The notes beneath the pieces are model-generated. The model had not been told where the DNA came from. It did no database searches and worked only from the letters and a program-made list of their open reading frames with translations. 64,000 nucleotides of DNA, taken from positions 41,394,194 through 41,458,193 of the forward strand of contig CP136069.1 in the NCBI GenBank assembly GCA_032622095.1. The letters are read 5' to 3'. The number at the start of each line of letters is the position of its first letter. The first letter of the stretch is position 1. Shown here piece by piece: positions 39,301-51,300 of this stretch. This DNA is from Siphonodentalium dalli (Eukaryota; Mollusca; Scaphopoda; Gadilida; Siphonodentaliidae). A program made the position numbers and the translations under genes.

Positions 39301-42300
39301 TAAGAATCAACGCACGAAATTGATTATTTTTCTTGCCACATAACTGGTGGCAGCGAATATTACGAATGAACGTACATCATTGCCTTGTTCTTGTTACACA
39401 ATTTGTGGCAGTGAAATAAAACCTACAAATCCATATATAACTTAGGTAGGCCTATACAAAATAGGAACATTTTACGAAATGGCCAGGGGTCGCAAAAGGC
39501 AGACCACTGCGAATCAGACTGAGTTGACACTGATGACAGACAGAGAAACCGGGAGCAGGGCCAGAGAAACTGATTATAGTGAGCATATAACTGACGAGAA
39601 TAAGCAGTCAGACATAGACATGGCAACAGATAGGCATATGGTTCCTAACAAGGAAACGACTGGTATAGTCAATAACACTTTAAACACACAGGCAGAACAT
39701 TACTGTGAATTGAATGACAAAATGAAGCAGATGATGTCAATGATGACAACGATGCAGGAAATTATAGAAACGGCATTCGGAACGATGAACGGAAATAATA
39801 GCCCGACTGACGACACACTGAGTAGGGACTATGACATACGATGTACAGGACCTAATCCAGTCGACATGGTGCATAATTTACAGGTTGACGGGACTGATCC
39901 ATTGATCATGCAACATCACAGGGGCCTAGAAATTGACCTACCCCACAAAAGCAGTGAGCTGGCAGGCCCAACTTCAGTAATGGACCATCCTGCTAGTAAT
40001 GGGTCACATTCGACTAACGGCAAATTTAATTACCCATACAATCATACAACACGACAGTCACACCCATCCAAATATATGTGCACCTCACACGAACGGAATA
40101 CGAGATTGCACACTTCAGACGGGAACGTGGAATTCGTCAGTGGTGAACAGCCTTGCGGGGCATCAAATCCATGTCGTCAAATGGGTGGTGGTGATGTACG
40201 AGAGTGTCCGCCGATGGGAATATATACCAGTTTTCATGGTCTAGTACCAACTAGTTCACTAACAAATCAGACACAGAGATCCACATGTCAGTACAGTATG
40301 ACATAGCCTATAACATGTAATGAGGATGGGTTGAAGCACCACGATATGGACTCAAAACCATGGAGACACTACACTCAGCAGCACATAGGCCTACAATGTC
40401 AACCTACTGATTACCCTGGGGGAGGCAATTGTAGAAGCAACATTCAGCCCCAGTCATTAGATACAAGTGAAAGTGACTATATGGGTAGACCCAGACATCA
40501 TGACAACTACATTTCTCCGGAAATTTTTCGGGATGATGTTGATGAACACACAAGCGGGACTGATAACAGTCGACTTCCTAGGCGAGGGGGAGGTGTCGGT
40601 CTATATGATATACCCATGAGACCGACGATTAAAAGCTCATCCATGCACGGAATTCAGCATTCGGTTAACCAACATGATGTTAACACCTTCAAGCAGATGA
40701 AAATTCACTCAAGCGATGCTGCAGACATTGAGCATGATGCCACACCATATACAAATGCAGGAGACGTGCTTCTTAATGTGACAGAGATGCACACTGTTAA
40801 GAGACCTTGTACGGCACAAGGAGCAGCACTAGGTACGACACATAGGCAATTTCCTTTGGACGAATGTACCACGTGGCAACTCTCACCAAATTATCAAGGC
40901 CACACCAATTGTGCTCGTAATTTGGCAAAGCCTGATTTCTATGATGGACATACCAACTGGAGTGACTATATGAACCATTTCAATATGGTGGCCAAAATTA
41001 ACCAATGGACAGAAAGAGCAAAACTGATGCAGCTATGCATTCATTTACGAGGCTCAGCTCGTAGTATCCTGGCGGATCTCACACCTGAGCAAAGCAATAA
41101 TTATGAAGTGCTATTGCAGGTTTTATCGTCCCGATTCGAGCCGAAGAATCAATCTGAGGTATACCGAGCTCAACTGGAAGCCCGGGAGCGCCAAGAATGG
41201 GAAACTTTACCAGAGCTCGCACAGGACATCAAACGCCTGACTCGGATGGCTTACCCCACAGCTCCATTTGTTATCAGAGAGAGCTTGGGATCCAGAGCTT
41301 TTCGGAACTCATTAAGGGACCGCGAAATGGAGTGGGCCATTTTCCATGGTGGAACAGAGAGTATCGATGATGCTCTCAACATTGCCCTCAAATACGAGGC
41401 ATTCCAGGGTGGTCGCAAAAGGCGGCATAACGTTCCAAGTCAGTCAATTAGGATGACCCAAGAAGAACGTGTGCGAGGCACATTAAACACATTAGGTTCT
41501 GAAACACTCACTAGCATCTCCGGAGCCATGGAATTGGAGAAACGTGCTGGTGATACAATCGATAGACATGCACAGAAAGGGAGCATGAAGAAGAGGCACT
41601 GCAATTATTGCGATAAAGATTTCCATACGGAAGAGAAATGCTTCAAAAAGCAGAGAGATATCCTATTTATCCATGTGTAAATTCAGTGTTTGTTCCGCTA
41701 GGCAGCCATTTTCCTTGTTTACTGTACGCACATGGATGCAACGAGGTACGCCTACGTCATATCTCGTTGTCAAGCTATGACGCGTGCAGTAGTCTCAACG
41801 GCAGTCAGCAACTCTCTGAGACTCCGAGCTCGCGGGTGACCCCTTGGGTCACGTACGACCCCCTAGTCCGTTGGTTGTCAGGCTGGTGACCCCCTAGGAG
41901 GTCACTGGGTATAAAAGGACCCACCCAACCGTCAAGGGGTCACTTTTTGAAACAGACCACTCTCTGGCGCATAACCTCTGGCGCATAAATATTTTCAAAT
42001 CAAATTTGAATTTTCTTTTGAAAATGGATAATATTATAAACAGATTTGATTTTTTTCTTCAGATTATCGGAAGGAGACGTGAAGTCCATGAGAAAATCTT
42101 CCAAACAAAGTCCAGAAATGACAGTAAGTATTCTGTTGCTTGTTTAAGCCTTCCGTGACTGGAGATTCCTGAAATTTTGCGAAAACCCTTTTCCCATTAC
42201 ATTCTCTTATATATGCGAGTCTCCCATAGGTAGCCTCACATATATAACTGAATGCATTGGCCTAACAATATTAACCTTGACCGTGTAAGCCAGTGCATTG

Positions 42301-45300
42301 TCTTATATATAGGAGACTCACTGTATAGTGCATTCCACAATAAATTAGTTTCAGTTCGCTTTACATAGAGAGTAATAAATTGGTTCTGAGAATTACGTTA
42401 AATAATTCATGAGAGTGCGCATTATTTAATATAATTCTCGGAACTAATTGATTACTCTATTTGTTACACTTCTGCATCAATTTGGTTTACCAAACAAGAT
42501 TAAAACATTCCTGATTAATGCATCAAAGTCCCGATGTGGAGAAAGATCAACCATCGAAAATTCAGTCTAGATCAGTAAACGACGTAACGTCAATGACATC
42601 ACAAAAAATGGCATAATTCACTAGTGACATTACCATTTTAATTAACTGCATTTTTAATGGAAATCACGCATAGGAGTGTAATAAATTATTATTACCCAGG
42701 TCATAGGGCATTGATTATACCCATTCTCATTTAGAAGGAAGTAATCCAAGCATATAATGAGCACGTCAGGATTACCATACTGACAATATTAATCAACTTC
42801 CAACTGGGTACTTGATTACTGGGTACCTGGTTAACAGACGAGTCTCCTGACCAACAGACTAATGCACCCCGTTTTGATACATATAGTTTTTGCATGAAAT
42901 TTATCAGCAAACATCCATCTTTTAAATGCCCTTCAAATCGCAGACAAGAATATCAGCATGTTGTAATCACACTATTAACCCTTTCTATACTAAATGGTTT
43001 CTCCCACCCACATATAAGTGTATACATTGGAATGGTCTATTATTTGTTTGGAGGGATGTTCAGGTACAGGTGCAGAATGATACATATTCTTTGGTAGGAA
43101 ATTTTCAGATAATAAGTCTAATCTACATGTTTGGTCGTTTGTTGAACTTAATATCTGAGCATTTCCTAACTCATCAATGATTATTTAGTATAGAAAGGGT
43201 TAACTCTTTCTATATTTAGTTATTGGACATTCCATGTCTCAATGTCAACCTATCTTAATGCCACTCCTGGTTCTGGAACTTCATTACACAAAATTATCTT
43301 AAGTGGACATTGGTGGCGCTTTGCATGAGGTATTATTCAAGATAAAATCACTGATTGCTTTTGACTATATAATTCTATATTATGAGGGAAGAGGGCGGGG
43401 TTGTCAAGGTAGTAACCATATTCAAATTCATTCATTTGTTCAGATATTAAGATAAGTTCAACAAACAGCCCTAATTCTAGGGATGTTCAGATAATAAGTT
43501 CCTACAAATGAATAAATGGGAATTATGTATTAAATGGTTAATATTGGTGATGTTATGAGAACTGACTCTTCTAGGCCAATGTCTTACCATATATTAATGA
43601 TCTTATACTCCTGTCAACAGTCCAAACATCTGGAGTCTATTAAAAGTCAGGAGACGATTGACAGGTTAAATGCAGCCATTGGCCGTGATGATAAGATGTC
43701 CAACAGATCGCTGAGGGCGGACCACATAATAAGACCAAAAAGGTAAATATGCTTTGAAGTGGGTAGCTAGGCAGGGCTCTGAGAATCAGGGGTTAACATT
43801 CAAATCAAATCTCAAATTGAATAAGGGGCAAGATTCACAAATCAATCAGAATATCGAATTGAAGACATGCATGAGCCAAATCGGGGTATCAAAATACCAT
43901 TTCATGCAGCAAACCTGTGTTTAACATAACACCAGTTTTGTGAACCTGGGTAATTTAGTGCCAAAAACCAATTCAGCTGTATTACAATGTGTACTGGGGC
44001 AAAATGAAAGGTGTATGCAATTACAAGGGCATCGGATGAGTGATGGAACATGTTACTGTTACAATGTTTACAGTAATGCTTTAAATAATCGACTCCTTAA
44101 CCACAGAAGAATTATGGGTAATTTTTCAGGATTTAGTCGGAAATATGGCTTGTTGCCATTCATTGGAAAGCGCTCACTGAGAGCTTTCCGATGAATGGCA
44201 ACAAGTCATATTTCCGACTAAATCCTGAAAAATTACCCGTAATTCTGCTGTGGTTAAGGAGTCGATTATTTAGAGCATTACTGTAAGATCCATGAGCATT
44301 TCTTGGAAGTTTGTACATGCAGTTTGTGTTTTGAATATATGAACATATCTCTGATTAATCAAGATTGGTCGCATTCTTAAAATATATCAATATTTCCCAT
44401 GTGTACCCTACATTTTGCGTCATCGGGTGAGAAATAAACTGTATTACTGTCACGTCGTTGGTAGGTACATGTATGGTAATCAATATAGCATGACAAAAGA
44501 GTGAGTTAGGCTAAAATTAGTTAGAACAAGCCATCTCGTGTTGTTTTTCACTTACAAGAATGCCAAGAAGTGTGATTCGAAAATAATCAAATCCTATGAT
44601 CGAATCTGCAGCCCGATTCGCGAATTGAACCAAATTTCGATTCTTGTAAGGATCCTATGGGTGGATTTGATTATGAAGTTGCTGTGATAAGACAGCTACA
44701 GTAATGTCCTAAGTAATCGACTCCTTAACCACAGCAGAATTATGGGTAACTTTTCAGGATTTAGTCGGAAATAAGGCTTATTACCATTCATCGGAAAGCT
44801 CTCCCCGAGAGCTTTCCGATGAATGGCAACAAGCCATATTTCTGACTAAATCCTGAAAAGTTACCCATAATTCTGCTGTGGTTAAGGAGTCGATTACTTA
44901 GGGCATTACTGTATATCCTGTAATGTTGCATATAATCAATCATTTTTGTGGAAGAATAATGATTTCTCTTGTATATTTCCTTATTAATGTTTTCAGCTCA
45001 CCGTCTTTGATTGAGTACCAAGCTGGATTGCCTAGCAACAAGTTCAACAGCCTCCTTGGTGACATGAGAGTTAAGTTTTCTGAGGTGCAGGAGGATAAAG
45101 CTCTCACACTGCATGACATACTCGAGCAGAGTGACAGGTATAACATGTGATCATGTTGTCACATAACATATGTTGCTATCCATGATTTTACCGATTATGA
45201 AGACCAGATATTAGCCAGTGAAAGTTTATCAGGAATATTTTATGGCATAATAATGTTTTAATAAATTTAATGAAGTTGGACAAAGAAACCAATTGCACAT

Positions 45301-48300
45301 TTCTTCTGCTGCTGTTGGTAACGGTACGAGAATTTATCAAATTTATAGCTGCAATACTTAATCTTTCAATTTGATAAAAGTGAAAAGCTATTACAATTCC
45401 TTAACTTTATCTACTTATAATACCATTAAGTAAAAATTAAATGCCCAATTAATACCATCAAGTAAATATTAAAGGCCTACTTAATTTTTGAACCCCCAGA
45501 TCACATATATAAAATATATGCCATATTATATACCATTTGAAAGAGGAAGCTCCAAAACATTATATTATCAACTTCTCCAGTGTAATAAACTGTGAACATG
45601 TTGTTTTTGTTGAATTACTGACGTGTTTTTTCATCTGGATTGTAGTTCAAGTTGTATTATTTTCAATGGAGGGGAATAACTCTAAATTTTAAAGATAGAG
45701 TTATACCTTTCCATTGAAAACATTTTTAGTTCGAATTCTGTTGCATTCTTGGAGCCAAAATGGGGGTAATCTTTCTATGATTTCAGCTGTTTTCTATTTC
45801 TCTATGGGCATCTTCAGATGTTTCAAATGGTGATGAATTATAATATTTTAATCATATATTATGTCATAGATTGTTATTAAAACCGTATATCAAGGCACTA
45901 TAAAAAATAATCAGTGACTGGAAAATTAAGTGGGCATTTAAAGGTACTCAATTCGATAAAACTCCTCTCAATTACTATTTCAATGGCTTCGGGGGTCAAA
46001 AATATTTGATTCGAGTCGAGGAAGTCACCCATCAAAGCTCAGATTTGTTAGATATCGATTTTAGAAATCTATTATTTTTCATTATCGGGAATTCTTTCTG
46101 GCTCAGAAGACAGTCAAAATTTCGTTATTATTACCACTTGATTATAGAGTTATCCATCCTTGTCTGTTTGAATAGAGTTTTGGCGTAAAATCTCGAGCAG
46201 GTTACCAAATTGACGGCAGTTATTAGTACTCATCTCGAGCAATTAACAAATTTCAAAAATCAATATCTAATAACTCTGAGCTTTGTTTGATGGGTTCCTC
46301 GACTCGAATCAAATATTTTTTACCCCCAAAGCCAAAGAAATAGTAATATAGGACCCTCTGATCGGATTGTTGTTGTTGGAATCTGTTGAGATGGGGACCC
46401 TCTTTACGGATTGAGTACCTTTAAGTTTTCTGAAATGCAAGAGGATTAAAACTCTCACACTGCATGACATCCTTGACCGCAGTGAGAGGTATAACATTTT
46501 GTCTTCGATTAGCTTTGGACATAATAAATATCGTGTTCTTGGGTGACATGATGTCACTGTGATGATGATCTGTTGGAAATCAATTTCATAGTTATATTGG
46601 TCCTTTAATGTTTCATCTTATATTTTTTGCATAAATCATTTGTATTATGTGATCTAAGTCTGTCCATCTGTTAACATTTTGGTTCTCAACCGATAACTCC
46701 AGAATGTCTGTTACTGTGCAAAAAATGCTTGTCAAGCTAAAATATGACTTAGATACAATGGCCCTTTTTCGACTTAGAAAATACCTACTTTGATAACATT
46801 TTTCTAACCAATAGCTCCAGTTTGGGTTATTTGGTAAGAACTAAAGCTGGTATGTGTACCTCTCAAAGAAAAATACGGGTCAATATCGAATATTGGGTTC
46901 AATTAGATAATTTTTGCATGATATATGACTCTTTTTGGACTTGAATTTACTCAATTTGATAACATTTTATTTTTCCGATTGATAAGTGCAGATTCAGTAA
47001 TTTTCTCTGGACTAAAGTGGTATCACTGGTATGTATGTTAACATGCCAAAAATACAGGTCAAGTTCAAATATGGGTTCAATCCAGTTATTTATGCTTGGG
47101 CTATAACCCTTTTCAATTTACCTAGATTGATAACATTTTTATTGGCAAACATACAGGCATTTTGTCCATGCTCCAGCATAGATCATGCCATGAATTTCTA
47201 CTCTGACTGTCGATAGAGATCATAATCCACCAGTTCAAAATCATGGAACTTTTTAACATTCTCATGGGCAACTTTATATCATTGAAAACATAATGCAAGT
47301 ATTAATGTAGTTCACAATAGGTGAAGGTTCCAGCTCCAGATTGCGTGACTTTGGTGACTTTTGTGAGCCATTATCACTTTACGTTGCTTACAATCACCAA
47401 ACTTCCCCCAGGTAATCAACTAAAGTTTATCACAAAATTGGCGCACAATTGGCCTAAATCATGTAATCTCAAGTTGGGGCCTTTACCTACTGTGAAATAT
47501 ATCATTAAGGAATAGGAATTAATTAATAATTATATTACCTACATTAATGTTATAAAGTTCCTTGTCGGAACTTAAAAAAAGTTCATATGTTTTTAACTGA
47601 TGGAATATGATCTATTCTGGCTTAGCCAGAGTAGAGATTCATGGCATGATCTAGCTCCAATGGTGCTCTTGTTATTTGTTTGATCACATATATGTTTTCA
47701 AGATTTCTCTTGAGTGAAGAAGAAAGATCCGTACTATACATTATTACATGGTATATTCATCAATTATTTTCAGGAAGCGACTAGTCATTTGTAAGAATAA
47801 ATTTGTATCGATGCGGACGGGGAATAGCAGCTTCTACAGGGCGTTAGAACAGATGAGATCTCAGAGCTCACGGATGATGAATCATGCCGCTCAGCAACAA
47901 CTACGAAAGAAATCAACATTTAAAGGAAACTGGTATGCAGTTTAACTTTTAGTTCATGAGTTGTAGCCAGACCATCAACACATATCTAAGGTCTCACCAA
48001 TATTAAAGGTACTCAATTCGATCAGACGCTCCTAAATTACTATTTCTTTGGCTTCTGGAGTAAAAGATATTTGATTCAAGTCGAGGAACCCACCCATCAA
48101 AGCTCAGAGTGATCAGATATCGATTTTTGAAGTTTGTTATTTCTCGATATGTGCAATAATAAGTGGCCCAGAAACACGTCATTACCACTTGATTTTAGAG
48201 ATATCCATCTTCATCCGCAAGACCGTCCGTTTGACCACGTGTATCTCCGTCAAATATATCTTGGACACTGAAACTAATGGTTATATATTCTTGTTTGCAA

Positions 48301-51300
48301 GATTCTATATCGCTGTTATAGCGAAAGGACTCGCATGATTGGTCCAAAGATGTGGTCGCCATTGATTGGCGTTTGGCAAGTGCGCGTACTCGAGGTATTG
48401 CGTACCGATTTTAAAAACGACTTCTTCTAGAATCTTGCAAACAAGAATATATAACCATTAGTTTCAGTGTCCAAGATATTTATTATAGGAGATACATATT
48501 TTGGGTAAAAAAATATTATTTCTGGGCCACTTATTATTCCACATTTCGAGAAATAACAAACTTCAAAAATCGATATCTGATCACTCTGAGCTTTGATGGG
48601 TGGGTTCCTCGACTCAAATAAAATATTATTTACCCCTGAAGCCAAAGAAATAGTAATTTAGTAGTGTCTGATTGGATTGAGTACCTTTAATGTTTGAGTC
48701 CCTGATTATTTCCATACAGAGTCGGTGTTATTGACTATTGTTGGCATGAAATAAAACCAAAAATATATATATATTCAATCAGGATACAGAACATATGTGG
48801 CTTAGAATGTCCACCAAATGAGATTCTCAGATTCACCCCAATACTTCCCCCTTTATTTACCCAAAATGCATCCAACTTCAAAACTAGGAGATAGAGTTAT
48901 TCCCCTTCCACCGAGAATAATAAACTGGCAGTACAGTCCAGATAAAAATCAAGAACAGAGCCACTCGGAACCCATGTCGGTACCTTGACAAAAACAATAT
49001 GTTCACAGTTTTTTCGACCAGAAAAGTTGATAATACATGGTTTGGAGCTTCAACTTTCAAATGGTGTATAACTAGTAATATGTTGTATATAATGTGATCT
49101 GGGGATTTGAACATTAAGTGGGCTTTTATGTCTTGTTTACAAATATTTGGATGAAAATAAAGTAGATTCAGGAGGGAGAAAAATATAAACAGATATTTCT
49201 TATCACCCCAATGATAGACAAAGAGTGGATCTGTGTATGAGTATCACAAAATGTTTAAAAACAATAAGCTTCATTTATATTATAAAAATGAACAGAGTTT
49301 TTCTTCCCATAAAACCATTATAACCCTCTCTTTACTAAATGGCTTCTCCCATCAGTTATAAAATTATATGTAGGAATGGTCTAATATTCATCTGGAAGGG
49401 GTGTTCAAGATAAATGAGCAGACAACAGAATGTAGAAAAGATAATACAAGGGCAGAAGTGTTCATTTTAGTTGGTGGGAAATATTCAGATAATAGGTTCG
49501 ACAAACGACTTGTTGAATTTATTATCTAAACATTTCCTAAGGGAACTACTCATTATTGAGTGTTTAGTATAGAAAGGGTTAACCCTTTCATGACGGGAGC
49601 TGTGCAGGTGCAGCATTAAAGATCCTGTGCCAGTGCATTCTCTTATTTCGGTGAGTCTCTCATAGTGAGCCTCGCATATAACAGAATTCACTGGCTTAAA
49701 AGGTCAAGGTAAATATTGTTAGGTCAATGTATTCTCTTATCTATGCGAGGCTCCCTATGAGAGACTCGCAATATATAAGAGAATGCATTGGCACAGGGTT
49801 TTCACAAAATTTCACGAAACTCAAGTCATGGAAGGGTTAAGTAATGGAAAAAAGAGGAAATAAAAACAAAAGATTGCCATTTTTCACCACGTGATTCATA
49901 GTTTTGTCAATTTGCACATAAACACATCAATAAATATTGTATTTTGTTTACACAATGCTGCACAATGGAGAAAAAAGTTGCAGGATGTGTTCGTAAACCA
50001 GGCTATTAAATTGCTGTATAAATTAAAGGTGCTCAATCCAATTGGGTGGTCCCCATATCAGATTCCAACAACAACAACAACATTTTTTTAAATGCAGCTT
50101 CGGTTATCAGAATCGATTAATTACCCAAAAATAATGCTAACCACAGTCAATTATAGTATAAAATTGCCCCAAAAGTGGGCCAAAACATGTTATTATCAGC
50201 ATTTTGTTCAACGAAATCTGGCCGGATTGTCAAATATCTAACACCCTAAGCCACTTGATTTTAGAGTTATCCATCTTCATCCGCAATTTAGTCCGAGACC
50301 GTCAACTTGAGGAATATTTGCCAGGCCACCAAAAATGATATATCTCTGGAAATACTAAATTTCAAAAATCTATATCTGATCACTGAGCTTTGATCGGTGA
50401 GTTCCTCAACTCGATTCAAATATTTTTTATCCCGAAGCCAAAGAAATAGTAATTTGGGAGCATTAGTTCAGATTATGCATCTTTAAATGAGTATTTAGTA
50501 AAGAAAGGGTTAACCCTTTACCCAACAGAAGGGCCCTGTGCCAATGCATTCTCTTATATATGCGAGTCGACCATAGGTCGCCTCGCATATATAAGAGAAT
50601 GCATTGGCTTAACACATTAAAAATTATAAAATTGTTAACCCTTTGAATGCCAGGTCGATTTTTGTATCAACCCATATACCCTGTGCCAATGGATTCTCTT
50701 ATATATGCGAGTCGACCATAGGTCGCCTCGCATATATAAGAGAATGCATTGGCCTAACATTTTTTTTTTTTTACAATTTTTTACAATTTTAATAATTTAT
50801 TCTTATATTCTTTAACAGACTTATTTTGTAGGTTTAGGGCCGATGAGATCGGCCCCTGGCACTCAAAGGGTTAAAGAATGTAAGAAAAAATGGTAAAAAG
50901 TGTTAAAAAAAGATTTTTTTATGCCAATGCATTCTCTTATATATGCGAGGCGACCTATGGTCGACTCGCATATATAAGAGAATGCATTGGCACAGGGCAT
51001 AACTGTAACTATCACAATGTGGTCAATGAGCCGGTTCCAATGATATCCATATTTGTATGGTTTTATTGAGACAGACCCAAGATAATTTAGGCTGTTGAAG
51101 CTTCATTTGGGCGTTTCTGGGCGTTTTGTTGGGTAAAGGGTTAAAGAGACAGCTTATATCTGCAGGTTCACAGAATTAGTGGATGCTATCCCAGATGATC
51201 TGAAAGACGAGTGGTACTACAAAAATATTCTCGATAAACTGGCTAAATTTGGTCTGGTAAGTTTCTTTTGTTTATGTTCTGTTAAATATTCTTTTACCAG

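Larger units (their letters stand above)
38387..41976 (+). mobile_element. Gag-only LTR retrotransposon (Ty3/gypsy-like)
   Basis: Sense-oriented element within intron h-i. The direct terminal repeats 38387-38702 and 41661-41976 (316 bp) differ at four positions by eye (all transitions, about 1.3%), so it is young. It has a gag-like frame but no protease, reverse transcriptase, RNase H or integrase: the frame runs from the zinc knuckle straight into the 3' repeat. The left repeat continues another ~580 bp to the primer-site-like region; the right copy does not. No target duplication seen. Either a gag-only non-autonomous family or a deletion product. Confidence 0.88.

Noticed and set aside
46006-46557. 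Second exon k-like piece (AAGTTTTCTGAAATGCAAGAGGATTAAAACTCTCACACTGCATGACATCC at 46422-46492, not written in full elsewhere) as a duplicated exon
   Set aside because: It does resemble the second half of exon k, including an AG|GTATAAC donor. However, it carries an in-frame TAA, has no acceptor, and follows a family G element. It is best read as a decayed partial exon duplication, not a used exon.
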